From: Collinsella provencensis
Lineage (GTDB): Bacteria; Actinomycetota; Coriobacteriia; Coriobacteriales; Coriobacteriaceae
Direction: 5' to 3'
Length of the DNA stretch: 64,000 nt
Assembly (NCBI RefSeq): GCF_900199705.1
Contig: NZ_LT904908.1
Location: 9,426-73,425, forward strand
Position numbers and translations under genes: made by a program. Below, piece after piece: positions 42,727 to 52,812 of the stretch. How positions within the stretch are numbered: the first letter of the stretch is position 1; each line of letters starts with the position of its first letter. The notes under the pieces were generated by a model that saw nothing but the letters and a program-made list of their open reading frames with translations, ran no database searches and was not told where the DNA came from.

Positions 42727-44745
42727 ATGAAGCTCGCCCTCGCGCAGATTGATGCGCGTCTCGGCGACCTGGATGGCATCTGCGCTCGTTTGGAACAGCA
42801 GGTGTTTTTGGCGGGGGAGGCCGGTGCAGATTTGCTGTGCCTGCCTGCCCCGCTCTTTGCAGGTGTCATGCCGGGGACGCTCGTCGACTATCCAAATTTC
42901 GAGCACGACTTATTGCATCATTTGCAGCAGGTCGCCACTGCTATCTCGACATCGGGCATTGCGTGTCTGGTGCCCGTTATCTTGCCGCTTGAGGGTGGAC
43001 CGCTTTTTGAGGTGATGCTGCTCAGGCGTGGGAATGTCGTTCCGCTGCGTCTTACGATGATCGCCCATCACGAGGAGATGCCGATGTCTCCCTGGGCGCC
43101 GCCCGTGTTCGAGGTTGCGGGTGCGCGCGTGGCGGTTACCTTTGATTTCTTCCGCGATTGTTCGGATGTCCCGCATGGATCCGATTTGGTGGTGTATTTC
43201 CCCGTGCAGGGTTACGACGCTTCCAATGAGGCGACGGCCGCCGTGGCATCGGTGAACGATGGCTATTATCGCTCGGAAGTCGAGCGCGCGGGCCTGTGGA
43301 TGGCATGCATGGCTCCCGTCGGTGGGTTTGACGACAGCGTCTTTACGGGCGGCTCGTTTGTAATGGACGACTCCGGCAGGGTTATCGCGCAGGCACCGTG
43401 CTTTGAAGAGTCGCTGCTCGTGCAGGAAATTCAGCGCGGCGTGCATGTCGACGCGCTGGAGGCACACGAGCTGCCGTCGTATCATAAGGAAACGTGGCTG
43501 TGGGAGTCGCTCAGACTGTATGTACGCGATGCGGTTGAAGCAGCGGGTATGAATCGTGCGGTTGTTTCCTTGACGGGGGATTTGCAGAGCAGTTTGCTTG
43601 CCGCCTTGGCGGTTGACGCCCTTGGTTCCCGTAACGTGCTCGGCCTGTTCGTCGATTGCGGAGATGCGCAGACCCCCGAAGAGGAAGCGCGCGCCGCTGT
43701 TAGCGCTGCCCATGTGCGCGATGTTTCCTCTCGACTGCACATTCGCCTTATCGAGCGCTCTGCACCCGATTTGTCGCGTTTGCTTGATCGAGATGTTCCA
43801 GCGGGTTCTTCGTACAAGCTAAATAGACAGGTTGAAGGGCTGTTTTTGGCTGATACCGCTCAGGAGCAGAAGGCGATTCCGCTTGTTGCCCTCACCAAAA
43901 CCGACTATGCCCTGCGTGCCAATGCAGCTGTTTCTCTGTGTCGTCGCGCACTCGCGCCGTTTGGCGACGTGTATTTGTCGAGCCTGGAATGGCTCGCCCG
44001 CATGCGCAATCAAACGTCTGCGGTGGTGCCCGATGAGCTGGTGAGTTTGGCATCCGTCGAGCGTTCGATGAAGGCGCTTTTGAGCGATGCCGTGGAGCAG
44101 CTGCAGTTCGACGAGGTGCTGTTGCAACGTGCCGAACAGGTGCTTTGCAAGGTGAAGCCCGGTGACATTGACAGCGCTCTTTTGGAGCACGTGGACAACA
44201 ATCGCGTGTTGGAAGATCTCTCTTTGTTTGTGGCATCCCCCGAGGCTGCAGCGCTGTTGATGATGCTCATTCGATGCAACGAGTCGGGACGCCGTCTGTT
44301 GCCGTCTGTACCCATAGTCTCCGCGCGTTCGTTTACCGAGCGCATGTGGCCCGTTTCGCTTGCCTGGTCCGATCTGGGACGTCATGGTGCCGAACCGCTC
44401 CGTGCTCTGGATTTTGCCGAGGCGGAGTATCGCAGGCTCGAAAAACATGGCGAAAAACGCGGACAGCAAGTGCGAAGCGAAGTGATGGGAATGATCGCCT
44501 CGGTGCTCGGCTTGTCCCCCGAACAGCAAGCGGAGTTCATGAGCGATGAGGGGCAGCAGCGGATGCGCGATGAGCTTCAAGAGCTTGAGGGGAATATGAG
44601 CGAGATGCTGCGTCGTATGGCTGAACAGGGCAGTGACCCCTCTGACGGGTTCGGTCAGACGCCCGGTGCCATGCCTCCCCATGACTTCGGGCAAATGCCC
44701 GGGTCAATGCCTCCCGGTGGCTTCAATTTCTTTTCCTTGAATTAA
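42727..44745 (+). CDS. NAD-synthetase-like protein with degenerate active sites
   Basis: A 672-residue protein with the layout of glutamine-dependent NAD synthetase: a nitrilase-like front (KLALAQIDARLGDLDG) and a NadE-like middle (LRLYVRDAVEAAGMNRAVVSLTGD). The key motifs are eroded: the SGGxDSS loop is LTGDLQSS, and I do not find the Glu-Lys-Cys triad. The later part (VALTKTDYAL, FGDVYLSSLEWLARMRNQ) still follows NadE. The tail is rich in Met, Pro, Gly and Gln (GAMPPHDFGQMPGSMPPGG). It may be a non-catalytic relative with another role. Confidence 0.75.
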   Translation: MKLALAQIDARLGDLDGICARLEQQVFLAGEAGADLLCLPAPLFAGVMPGTLVDYPNFEHDLLHHLQQVATAISTSGIACLVPVILPLEGGPLFEVMLLRRGNVVPLRLTMIAHHEEMPMSPWAPPVFEVAGARVAVTFDFFRDCSDVPHGSDLVVYFPVQGYDASNEATAAVASVNDGYYRSEVERAGLWMACMAPVGGFDDSVFTGGSFVMDDSGRVIAQAPCFEESLLVQEIQRGVHVDALEAHELPSYHKETWLWESLRLYVRDAVEAAGMNRAVVSLTGDLQSSLLAALAVDALGSRNVLGLFVDCGDAQTPEEEARAAVSAAHVRDVSSRLHIRLIERSAPDLSRLLDRDVPAGSSYKLNRQVEGLFLADTAQEQKAIPLVALTKTDYALRANAAVSLCRRALAPFGDVYLSSLEWLARMRNQTSAVVPDELVSLASVERSMKALLSDAVEQLQFDEVLLQRAEQVLCKVKPGDIDSALLEHVDNNRVLEDLSLFVASPEAAALLMMLIRCNESGRRLLPSVPIVSARSFTERMWPVSLAWSDLGRHGAEPLRALDFAEAEYRRLEKHGEKRGQQVRSEVMGMIASVLGLSPEQQAEFMSDEGQQRMRDELQELEGNMSEMLRRMAEQGSDPSDGFGQTPGAMPPHDFGQMPGSMPPGGFNFFSLN

Positions 44746-44776
44746 CGCGCCTCTCCTCAACGTGCGCATCGCATGG

Positions 44777-44782
44777 TATAGT
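44777..44782 (+). promoter_or_regulatory. -10 element for the ruvCAB operon
   Basis: TATAGT lies 38 bases before the ruvC start. No convincing -35 is seen 17 bases upstream. Confidence 0.4.
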
Positions 44783-44820
44783 AGAACAGATGTTCGAAAC
44801 GAGTGAGTTGGGGGAGGGAC

Positions 44821-45345
44821 ATGGTTATCTTGGGCATCGATCCCGGTTTGGCGAATACCGGCTGGGGGATTGTCGAGGAGCGCCACGGAGAAGTCCGTTG
44901 CCGCGCCTATGGTTGCATCGAGACATCGTCCGGATCCGACCTTGCCGCTCGTCTTCGTCGAATAGCCGATGAGCTCGCGAGGGTTGTAGAACGATACCAT
45001 CCACAGGAAGCAGCTATTGAAGGCATTTATTTTGGTGTGAATGTTCGCTCTGCCATCCCGACCGCGCACGCGCGCGGGGCGGCGCTCGTTGCCTGTTCGT
45101 TATGCGGGGTCGAGGTGGGCGAGTACACGCCTATGCAGATCAAGCAAGCGGTAGTTGGAACCGGATCGGCCGACAAGACGCAAGTCACGTATATGGTACG
45201 GACACTTTTACACCTCGACCACGATCCCAAACCCGACCATGCCGCCGATGCGCTTGCCTGCGCGGTGTGTCACGCTCATCTTCGCCGCACCTATGCAAGC
45301 TCCAACGGAGCCTATGTTCAGCAGAAGGGAAACCCCTACGCATGA
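44821..45345 (+). CDS. ruvC: Holliday junction endonuclease RuvC
   Basis: A 174-residue resolvase. It begins VILGIDPGLANTGWG (first catalytic Asp), has AAIEGIYFGVNVRSAI (Glu), GEYTPMQIKQAVVGTGSADKTQV, and ends the core with KPDHAADALACAVCHAH (Asp residues). It cuts the Holliday junctions moved by RuvAB. ATG 44821 fits the family start. Its stop overlaps the ruvA start (ATGA). Confidence 0.97.
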   Translation: MVILGIDPGLANTGWGIVEERHGEVRCRAYGCIETSSGSDLAARLRRIADELARVVERYHPQEAAIEGIYFGVNVRSAIPTAHARGAALVACSLCGVEVGEYTPMQIKQAVVGTGSADKTQVTYMVRTLLHLDHDPKPDHAADALACAVCHAHLRRTYASSNGAYVQQKGNPYA

Positions 45346-45968
45346 TTACGCAGATTGCAGGAATATTGCTTGAGGCAACCCCCAGCATGGCAGTTGTCGA
45401 TGTCAACGGCGTTGGATTCGAGCTGGGTATTTCGAGCTCAACTGCCGCCTTGCTGCCAACGCTTGGAAGCGAAGTTCGCCTGTTCACGCGTATGGTGGTG
45501 CGAGAAGACTCCATGACGCTTTTTGGGTTTTACTCTAAGGACGAGCGCACCATGTTTGACCGGCTTGTCGCTGTTTCGGGCGTCGGTGCAAAGTTGGCGC
45601 TGGCCGTGCTTTCCAAGTTTTCCGTTTCTCAGCTGTATACCGTGGTCATGGCAGAGGATGCCAAGGGGATGGCGACGGTTCCCGGTGTGGGGAAAAAGAC
45701 CGCGCAGCGTCTCATCCTCGAGTTGAAGAGCGTGTTCTCCAAGGACCGAAGCCTTGCCGGGTCGATATCGGTCGATACGGTCCCATTGCCGCTCGATTGT
45801 CCCACCGCGGGAGTTTCGACGGTTTTGGACGATGCCCAAGCGGCACTCCTTTCCATGGGCTTTACTTCTGCGGAAGTCGATTTGGCGCTCAGCGGGTATG
45901 ATGGCAGGGATATGCGCGTCGAGGATCTGTTGGCTGCGGCGCTGAAGCGTTTGGGAATGGATGCATGA
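45342..45968 (+). CDS. ruvA: Holliday junction DNA helicase subunit RuvA
   Basis: A 208-residue protein that binds the four-way junction. It begins [11 protein letters not shown], has the OB-fold, two helix-hairpin-helix motifs ([16 protein letters not shown] and [16 protein letters not shown]), a flexible linker, and a C-terminal domain ([20 protein letters not shown]) that meets RuvB. It overlaps ruvC by four bases and ruvB by four. Confidence 0.97.
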   Translation: MITQIAGILLEATPSMAVVDVNGVGFELGISSSTAALLPTLGSEVRLFTRMVVREDSMTLFGFYSKDERTMFDRLVAVSGVGAKLALAVLSKFSVSQLYTVVMAEDAKGMATVPGVGKKTAQRLILELKSVFSKDRSLAGSISVDTVPLPLDCPTAGVSTVLDDAQAALLSMGFTSAEVDLALSGYDGRDMRVEDLLAAALKRLGMDA

Positions 45969-47035
45969 TGTGGGAAGTTGACGAGTCAACCGACCTGTGG
46001 GAGACCACGCCCGCTGCACATGGCGGTCGCGGTGATAACGAGCGATTTGTGACGGGCGAGCTTACGTCCGACGATTTGGATGTCGAGCGCGGCCTTCGTC
46101 CTCAGAAACTCGAGGATTACTGTGGGCAAGAGCATATCAAGCAGAGCCTGCGTATTTTGATTGAGGCCGCTCAGACACGCGGCGAGTGCCTGGACCACGT
46201 GATCTTTTCGGGGCCTCCGGGTTTGGGCAAGACCACGTTGGCGTCTGTTGTCGCCAACGAGATGGGAGCTCAGATTAAGACGACCTCGGGTCCGGCTATC
46301 GCGCGTACGGGTGATCTTGCAGCTATTTTGACCAACTTGCAGCCCGGCGACGTACTTTTTATCGACGAGATTCATCGCTTGAATCGCCAGGTTGAGGAGA
46401 TTCTCTATCCGGCGATGGAGGACTTTTCGCTCGATATTGTGATTGGCAAGGGCCCTGCCGCGCGTTCCATCCGCTTGGAGATCCCGCATTTCACGCTTGT
46501 CGGTGCAACGACGCGCTCGGGCATGTTGACCGGGCCGTTGCGCGATCGTTTTGGAATCTCGTTCCGCTTGGATTATTACGGAATCGAGGATTTGGCCGAC
46601 ATTGTTTGCCGTTCTGCCTCGATTTTGGGTGTGGACATCGACCGAGAGTCTGCCTTGGAGGTCGCCTCGCGTTCACGTGGTACGCCGCGTTTGGCAAATC
46701 GCCTGCTCAAGCGCGTGCGCGACTATGCACAGGTGCGCGGCGAGGGGTCGATTGAACTTGGCATAGCGCGAGAGGCTATGAAGTTCTTCGAGATCGATGA
46801 GCTCGGCCTCGATTGGATGGACATCCGGATTTTGGAGACGCTCTGCAAGACGTTCCGCGGTCGTGCCGTCGGTTTGTCGACCTTGGCGAGCGCGACGGGC
46901 GAGGACGCCAACACGCTCGAGGATGTGTATGAGCCCTATTTGCTGCAATGCGGGCTGATTGTGCGTACGCCGCAGGGGCGTGTGGCGACTCCTGCCGCGT
47001 TTGAACATTTGGGGATGCCGGCGTCTGCGTGTTAG
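45965..47035 (+). CDS. ruvB: Holliday junction DNA helicase motor RuvB
   Basis: A 356-residue AAA+ motor for branch migration. It shows [31 protein letters not shown] (Walker A), [16 protein letters not shown] (Walker B), [18 protein letters not shown] (sensor 1 and Arg finger), [17 protein letters not shown], and the winged-helix end. The front 35 residues are an acidic extension. It is the last gene of ruvCAB. Confidence 0.98.
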   Translation: MMWEVDESTDLWETTPAAHGGRGDNERFVTGELTSDDLDVERGLRPQKLEDYCGQEHIKQSLRILIEAAQTRGECLDHVIFSGPPGLGKTTLASVVANEMGAQIKTTSGPAIARTGDLAAILTNLQPGDVLFIDEIHRLNRQVEEILYPAMEDFSLDIVIGKGPAARSIRLEIPHFTLVGATTRSGMLTGPLRDRFGISFRLDYYGIEDLADIVCRSASILGVDIDRESALEVASRSRGTPRLANRLLKRVRDYAQVRGEGSIELGIAREAMKFFEIDELGLDWMDIRILETLCKTFRGRAVGLSTLASATGEDANTLEDVYEPYLLQCGLIVRTPQGRVATPAAFEHLGMPASAC

Positions 47036-47081
47036 CTGCGGTGATGTGGAAAATTAACCCACTGACTCCGAGAGTTTGATA

Positions 47082-47108
47082 TAGGCGCATGCCTTTGTTG
47101 GGTATGCG
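47082..47108. other. hairpin in the region upstream of fhs
   Basis: GCGCATGCC pairs with GGGTATGCGC around a short loop, and outer GAGAG/CTCTC and TTTGA/TCAAA blocks flank it. A -10-like TATTCT lies later, at 47231-47236, close before fhs, so the hairpin is probably upstream of the fhs promoter, perhaps ending ruvB transcripts. It matches no tetrahydrofolate riboswitch I know. Confidence 0.35.
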
Positions 47109-47269
47109 CGAATGGCTCTCTCTCAAAGACGGATCAATGTTGATAGATGGGGGCGATTCGTGCCCCATACCGTTCGTCCCATTCTATGGAGCCATTGCCC
47201 GAACCGTTCGAGAGTACACGCGCGCATGCTATTCTAGATGGGCAAACCCACGCGAGAAAGGTGCATACC

Positions 47270-48937
47270 GTGCTGACCGACATTGAAATTGCCCATTCCG
47301 TTACGCCGTTGCCGATTCAGCAGGTGGCCGAGGCCGCCGGCGTGGATCCCAAGCACCTGATTCCCTACGGCTTCGACAAGGCCAAGGTCGACTACTCGTT
47401 GCTCAACGAGCCAAGCGATCACGAGGCCAAGCTCGTCCTCGTCACCGCCATCAATCCCACGCCTGCTGGCGAGGGCAAGACCACGACCACCATCGGTCTT
47501 GCCGACGGTCTGCGTCGCCGCGGTGTGAAGAGCGCCGTTGCCCTGCGCGAGCCGTCCCTCGGCCCCGTGTTCGGCGTCAAGGGCGGAGCCGCTGGTGGCG
47601 GTTATGCCCAGGTCATCCCTATGGAGGACATCAACCTGCACTTCACGGGCGACTTCCACGCCATCGGCGCAGCCAACAACCTGCTCGCCGCCATGCTCGA
47701 CAACCACATCCAGCAGGGCAACGAACTCGGTATCGATGTCAAGCGCATCACGTGGAAGCGTGCGGTCGATATGAACGACCGTCAGCTCCGTCACATCGTT
47801 GACGGTCTGGGCGGCAAGGCCCAGGGCGTTCCGCGCGAGGACGGTTTCGACATCACGGTCGCTTCCGAGATCATGGCAATCCTTTGCCTCTCCACGTCCA
47901 TCTCCGACCTCAAGACCCGCCTGGGTGAAATCGTGGTGGGCTACACCTACACCGGCGAACCTGTTCGCGCCAGCCAGCTCAAGGCCCAGGGCGCTATGGC
48001 AGCGCTTCTCAAGGATGCTTTGAAGCCCAACCTGGTACAGACCCTCGAGCACACGCCCGCGTTTGTCCACGGTGGCCCGTTCGCCAACATCGCGCACGGC
48101 TGCAACTCCGTTATGGCAACGCGTATGGCCATGCGCTTCGGCGACATCGCCATTACCGAGGCTGGCTTCGGCGCCGATCTGGGTGCCGAGAAGTTCCTCG
48201 ACATCAAGTGCCGCATGACGGGCATCCATCCGGATGCCGTTGTGGTTGTTGCCACCGCCCGCGCTCTCAAGTACAACGGTGGCGTTGCCAAGGCAGACCT
48301 CAATGACGAGAACCTCGAGGCTCTGCGCGCCGGTATGCCCAACCTGCTCCGTCACGTCGACAATATTCAGAGCGTTTATGGCCTGCCTTGCGTGGTCGCC
48401 ATCAACCGCTTCCCGTCCGATACCGAGGCCGAGCTCGAGCTCATCGCCGAGGAGTGCAAGAAGCTCGGCGTGAACGTCTGCCTCTCCGAGGTTTGGGCCA
48501 AGGGCGGCGAGGGTGCGCTCGAGCTTGCCGACGAGGTTATGCGCCTGGTGGAGCAGCCGAACGACTTCCACTACTCCTATGAGACGGGCATCGACATCGC
48601 CGATGCCATCGAGTCCGTGGCGACCAAGATTTATCGTGCCGATGGTGTGGACTTCACGCCCGCAGCCAAGCAGCAGCTCGCCGACCTCCGCAAGAACGGC
48701 TTCGGCAACCTGCCCGTTTGCATCGCCAAGACTCAGTACTCCTTCTCCGATCAGGCGAACCTGCTCGGTGCTCCCGAGAACTTCCGCATCACGGTGCGCG
48801 AACTCAAGGTGAGCGCTGGTGCTCACTTCGTGGTCGCGCTGACCGGCACCGTGCTCACGATGCCCGGCCTGCCCAAGGTCCCCGCTGCGGAGAAGATCGA
48901 CGTGGACGACAACGGCGTCATCTCCGGCCTGTTCTAA
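47270..48937 (+). CDS. fhs: formate--tetrahydrofolate ligase
   Basis: A 555-residue ATP-dependent enzyme that makes 10-formyl-tetrahydrofolate from formate. It shows [24 protein letters not shown] (nucleotide loop), [24 protein letters not shown], and [17 protein letters not shown] at 47270 has GAAAGG eight bases before it. Codon use is strongly biased, as in nrdD, suggesting high expression. The next gene is folD, so the pair links formate to methylene-tetrahydrofolate. Confidence 0.97.
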   Translation: MLTDIEIAHSVTPLPIQQVAEAAGVDPKHLIPYGFDKAKVDYSLLNEPSDHEAKLVLVTAINPTPAGEGKTTTTIGLADGLRRRGVKSAVALREPSLGPVFGVKGGAAGGGYAQVIPMEDINLHFTGDFHAIGAANNLLAAMLDNHIQQGNELGIDVKRITWKRAVDMNDRQLRHIVDGLGGKAQGVPREDGFDITVASEIMAILCLSTSISDLKTRLGEIVVGYTYTGEPVRASQLKAQGAMAALLKDALKPNLVQTLEHTPAFVHGGPFANIAHGCNSVMATRMAMRFGDIAITEAGFGADLGAEKFLDIKCRMTGIHPDAVVVVATARALKYNGGVAKADLNDENLEALRAGMPNLLRHVDNIQSVYGLPCVVAINRFPSDTEAELELIAEECKKLGVNVCLSEVWAKGGEGALELADEVMRLVEQPNDFHYSYETGIDIADAIESVATKIYRADGVDFTPAAKQQLADLRKNGFGNLPVCIAKTQYSFSDQANLLGAPENFRITVRELKVSAGAHFVVALTGTVLTMPGLPKVPAAEKIDVDDNGVISGLF

Positions 48938-48971
48938 GACGGCTCGAACAACGCGCTGCGTAAACGTATGG

Positions 48972-49000
48972 GGTCCCCGACCGACGGGTCGGGGACCTTT
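48972..49000 (+). terminator. hairpin between fhs and folD
   Basis: GGTCCCCGACC pairs perfectly with GGTCGGGGACC around a GACG loop, then TTT. The T run is short, so it may only reduce read-through into folD. Confidence 0.65.
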
Positions 49001-49023
49001 GATTAGGGGAGAGAGCGATCTCA

Positions 49024-49884
49024 TTGGCAACGATTATTGACGGAAAAGCCCTGGCCGCTACGACGCGCGAACGTGCGGCTGCTGAGGTGACAAAGCTCGC
49101 CGCACAAGGCATCGCTTGCGGTCTGGCGGTGATCCTGGTCGGCGACGACCAGGGTTCTGCGACGTATGTGCGTGCAAAGCTGCGCGACTGCGAGCAATGC
49201 GGCATCCCCTCGAAAGACTACAAACTGCCTGCCGAGACCTCGCAAGAGGAGCTCATGGAGCTCGTTGGGCAACTGAATGCCGATAACGAGGTCGCGGGCA
49301 TTTTGGTGCAGATGCCGTTGCCCAAGCACTTGGACGAGGAAGCTGTCGTTGCCGCCATCGATCCGAAGAAGGATGTCGACGGTTTTCATCCCGAGAACCT
49401 CGGCAAGCTCGTGCGCGGGCTGCCCGGCCTGCGTCCCTGTACGCCGGCGGGAATCATGGAGATGTTCGATGCCTATGACATCGACCCTGCTGGGAAGAAC
49501 GCGGTTATCGTCGGTCGTTCTTCGATTGTGGGCAAGCCCATGTCGCTCATGCTGCTCGCGAAAAACGCGACGATTTCCGTTGCGCATTCACATACCGACC
49601 CACGTGAGCTGGCTCGTATTTGCCAAAGTGCGGACATTCTCGTTGCCGCGTGCGGTATTCCCAAGATGATCAAGGGCCCGTGGATCAAGCCCGGTGCCAC
49701 TGTCATCGATGTCGGTATGGACCGCGATGAGAACGGTAAACTGTGCGGTGACGTGGACTTTGCCTCCGCGGAGCTGGTCGCTGGAGCCATCACGCCTGTT
49801 CCGGGTGGCGTTGGTCCCATGACGCGCGCCATGCTCATGAGCAATGTGGTGCTTGCCGCCAAGGCGCAACACGGGTTGTTGTAG
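49024..49884 (+). CDS. folD: methylenetetrahydrofolate dehydrogenase/cyclohydrolase
   Basis: A 286-residue bifunctional enzyme. It has VGDDQGSATYVRAKLRDCEQCGI (catalytic Tyr and Lys), GILVQMPLPKHLDEE, KKDVDGFHPENLGKL, VIVGRSSIVGKPMSLMLL (NAD(P) loop) and TPVPGGVGPMTRAML. The start is TTG at 49024 with GGGAGAG before it. It acts after Fhs in the one-carbon pathway. Confidence 0.97.
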   Translation: MATIIDGKALAATTRERAAAEVTKLAAQGIACGLAVILVGDDQGSATYVRAKLRDCEQCGIPSKDYKLPAETSQEELMELVGQLNADNEVAGILVQMPLPKHLDEEAVVAAIDPKKDVDGFHPENLGKLVRGLPGLRPCTPAGIMEMFDAYDIDPAGKNAVIVGRSSIVGKPMSLMLLAKNATISVAHSHTDPRELARICQSADILVAACGIPKMIKGPWIKPGATVIDVGMDRDENGKLCGDVDFASAELVAGAITPVPGGVGPMTRAMLMSNVVLAAKAQHGLL

Positions 49885-49906
49885 CAGGACGTTACTGTTT
49901 GAAGGG

Positions 49907-49936
49907 CGGGGATTGGCATAGGCTGGTCCCCGTTTT
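49907..49936 (+). terminator. folD terminator
   Basis: CGGGGA pairs with TCCCCG over a 14-base loop and TTTT follows. Confidence 0.65.
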
Positions 49937-50053
49937 GCATTGTGCTGAATGCAAGCGGGTTCAAGGTAATGCCTGTCTACTGTTCAGGTTAATGCGTATT
50001 GCGCTGCTGAAATCGAAAGCAAATCGAATCTAGACAGCCCGCTTGTTTGCCAA

Positions 50054-50079
50054 GAAAAAGGCGCCCTTGCGAGCGCCTC
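50054..50079 (-). terminator. terminator of the cold shock gene
   Basis: On the minus strand GGCGC pairs with GCGCC and a TTTTT run follows. The remaining bases from 49937 to 50053 and 50080 to 50143 hold no gene. Confidence 0.7.
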
Positions 50080-50143
50080 ACTTGATGAACGTGCATTGCC
50101 TGACCTAAAGTCTGCCGCCTCGCTCTTGAGTTGTTAGGGCCTG

Positions 50144-50371
50144 CTAACCGATCTTGCGGACTTCGACTGCCTGGGTCTCACCGGGCTTTTTGCCAGGTCC
50201 AACCTCAAACTCGACGCGATCGCCCTCGTCGAGCGTGCGGTAACCGTCCATCTGGATGGCGCTGAAATGGACGAAAACATCGTTGCTCGAGCCGTTGATG
50301 GGCTCGTCGGGCGTGATGAATCCGAAGCCTTTTTCCTTGAAGAAGGACTTCTTGACTGTGCCGGTTGCCAT
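50144..50371 (-). CDS. cold shock domain protein
   Basis: A 75-residue single OB-fold. RNP1 is KGFGFI and RNP2 is VFVHF, followed by ALDEGDRV-like [26 protein letters not shown]. Such proteins bind single-stranded RNA and ease translation. AAAGG lies seven bases before the ATG. The gene has its own terminator and is divergent from the C69 dipeptidase gene. Confidence 0.95.
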   Translation of the reverse strand: MATGTVKKSFFKEKGFGFITPDEPINGSSNDVFVHFSAIQMDGYRTLDEGDRVEFEVGPGKKPGETQAVEVRKIG

Positions 50372-50567
50372 GATGCACCTTTCTGTGTTCGCCCTCGTGA
50401 TTAAGGGCGGGAGATGTATTTGCGATTGCGAATACGTATGCCATCGTACTCCGATAGGCTGGAGTGCTGTGGGAAAAACTCGATGGAAACAATTAGTCGA
50501 TACGCGCCGTGTATGTCCGCATGGTTGGGTACACTGGACGCAGTGACCGAACAAGCAAGGAGGAGCT

Positions 50568-52192
50568 ATGCCCTGTACCACGATTCTGGTTGGAAAAAAG
50601 CAAGTTATGACGGGTCGACCATCGTCGCCCGTAACGAAGATTCTCCTAACGGGCTTTTCGAGCCGCAAAAAATGGCGGTGGTAAAACCCGAGGAGCAGCC
50701 GCGTACCTATGTTGGCAGGCACTCGCATCTTTCCCTTGATTTGCCGAACGATCCCATGCGTTACTCTTGCGGGCCCGATGCCGTTCCCGGCCATGGTCCA
50801 TGGGCTGCCGCCGGTTTTAACGAGGCGAACGTGGGAATGAGCGCGACCGAAACGATTACGAGCAACGAGCGCGTGCTCGGTGCCGACCCGCTGGTGGATT
50901 ACGTGCCCGCTAAGGGCGAGCCGGGCGATGTCGATTACGTTCCCGAGCAGATTGGCGGTTTGGGCGAGGAAGATTTCGTCACCGTCGTGCTTCCGTATAT
51001 TCATTCCGCACGTGAGGGTGTTGAGCGTTTGGGCGCACTGCTTGAGCAGTACGGAACGTATGAGATGAACGGTATCGCGTTCTCCGATATCAACGAGATT
51101 TGGTGGCTCGAGACCATCGGTGGTCATCATTGGATTGCTAAGCGCGTGCCCGACGATGCGTACGTGACCATGCCCAATCAGCTCGGCATCGATTACTTCG
51201 ACCTGTTGGATGCCGAGGGCGAGCAGGTTTCCCACATGGCGAGCTCCGACTTGCGCGCTTGGATGGAAGAGAACCACCTCAATCTCACCATGGTGAACGC
51301 CTTTGAGCAGGAGGAATTCTGCGATTCGGAACTTTGGGATGACGCCGACGAGTCCGAGGATGAAGAAGACGATTTCATCGCAATGAGCCTCGAGATCATG
51401 TCGGGCCTGCAAAAGGGCGACATTTTCAATCCGCGCGATGCATTCGGCTCCCATTCCGATTCCGACCATGTGTACAACACTCCGCGTGCCTGGTATATGC
51501 AGCGCTGCCTGAATCCGCACGATGGTTGGGATGGCCCGGACGCACTGTACACGCCCGAGTCGGATGATATTTCGTGGAGCCGCGTTCCTGAGCGCAAGGT
51601 GACTATCGAGGACGTGAAGTACGTCCTCTCGTCGCACTTCCAGGGTACGCCGTACGACTGCTATGGAACCAAGGGCACGCCCGCTACGCGCAGCGCCTAC
51701 CGCCCCATTGGCGTCAATCGCAACAGCCAGCTCGCTGTGCTGCAGATTCGTCCTTATGTTCCCGCCGAGTTCGCTTGCGTGCAGTGGATGGCATTTGGCT
51801 CCAACGCGTTCAACGCCCTCGTGGCGCTCTATGCAAATGTCGATGAGTTCCCCGAGTATCTCTCCAACACTACAGCGCGTGTGAGCACCGAGAACTTCTA
51901 TTGGGCAAATCGCCTGATTGCGGCTTTGGCCAATGCGCGTTTCTACGAGACGGGCGCAAAGATCGAGTCTTATCAGGAGAAGATTGGCGCACTGGGGCAC
52001 AAGATGCTGCGTGAGACCGATTGCGCTGCGGCCGATGCAGAAGCGGGAGAGGTTTCCGCGTTGCTCGCTCAGGCAAATGCCGCGATGTGCGATACGCTCA
52101 AGACCGAGACCGACAAGCTGCTCGACCAGGTTCTGTACATCACGAGTTGCGCGATGAAGAACGGCTTTGCGATGTCGGATAACGAGCGCTAA
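50568..52192 (+). CDS. C69-family (PepD-like) dipeptidase, apparently needing a -1 frameshift
   Basis: The ATG at 50568 has AAGGAGG just before it and reads [11 protein letters not shown], with the expected nucleophile Cys3. This frame then runs into a stop after 38 codons. The rest of the enzyme ([15 protein letters not shown] onward, to 52192) is in the -1 frame. The joint falls on GGA AAA AAG, containing the slippery heptamer A AAA AAG. Joining there gives a 541-residue protein of normal C69 length. The -1 frame alone has no start giving a Cys at the right place. An acidic loop ([12 protein letters not shown]) is an unusual insert. A real frameshift, a mutation, or a sequencing error in the A tract are all possible. 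Confidence 0.8.
50594..50632 (+). promoter_or_regulatory. candidate programmed -1 frameshift signal
   Basis: The heptamer A AAA AAG (50594-50600) is in the zero frame set by the ATG. After a nine-base spacer a hairpin follows: ACGGG (50610-50614) with CCCGT (50628-50632), one bulged T, then CGAC (50616-50619) with GTCG (50624-50627) around CATC. Heptamer, spacer and stem are the known parts of bacterial -1 signals such as dnaX. Confidence 0.6.
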
Positions 52193-52341
52193 GGCAAAGT
52201 GGCGAGTGCGGCGGCGCGGATATACCGTTCGCCGTCGCACTGTTACGATGTGCAGCCTCGGGTACAAGGACATCAATGCAACAAGGCTTGCCGGGTGCCG
52301 GTATTCGCAAAGGCACATGCAAGCCATTAGAGGAGGCATCT

Positions 52342-52797
52342 ATGGCCACTAAGTTTGAAGAGCTCATCAATGGCATGGTGAATGTTGGGTTTGGAGTTGC
52401 CGCAACTGCAGCCGAGATGACCCATGACGCGCTGGAGGACTTCGCCGAAAAGGGCGAGCAGGTACGCAAGGACAAGCAGACCCCCGATTTTGCCCGCTCG
52501 GTATCGGATGCATTCGAGCAGGCAGGCGGTACGTTCTCCGAGGTTACCGAACGCTTGAGCCAGAAGGGCGAGACCACAGCGGAGCGTGTGCTCGACGAGT
52601 TGATTCTCGCTCGCGTCCGCGCACTCACCAAGAGCGAGCGCGTCGCCTTCATGGCGCACGTTCGCGACCTTGTCGATTCCGTTGACGACAACACCGTCAC
52701 GGTTGAAGTGACCGTTGAGGTAGAGGAAGAGTCCGGGGATGATTCCGCTGCCCAGGATGGTGCAGCAGAGGGCGTCGATTCGCCTGTCGAGGAGTAA
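52342..52797 (+). CDS. phasin-like coiled-coil protein
   Basis: A 151-residue protein, mostly helical (FEELINGMVNVGFGVAATAAEMTHDALEDFAEKGEQVRKD), with an acidic tail (EVEEESGDDSAAQDGAAEGVD). The first 100 residues resemble the phasin/polyhydroxyalkanoate granule-associated regulator type. It is commonly seen next to AarF/UbiB kinases and here lies 15 bases before one. GAGGAGG precedes the ATG at 52342. The function is not established. Confidence 0.75.
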   Translation: MATKFEELINGMVNVGFGVAATAAEMTHDALEDFAEKGEQVRKDKQTPDFARSVSDAFEQAGGTFSEVTERLSQKGETTAERVLDELILARVRALTKSERVAFMAHVRDLVDSVDDNTVTVEVTVEVEEESGDDSAAQDGAAEGVDSPVEE

Positions 52798-52812
52798 TCC
52801 GAGTAATCTGAC

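Noticed and set aside
47234-49030. A 598-codon open frame opposite fhs
   Set aside because: Same shadow effect opposite a strongly expressed gene; no ribosome site or domain.
50372-52339. Long upstream extension of the cold shock gene frame, opposite the dipeptidase gene
   Set aside because: The cold shock protein has a good start and ribosome site at 50371; the extension is antisense to a real gene.
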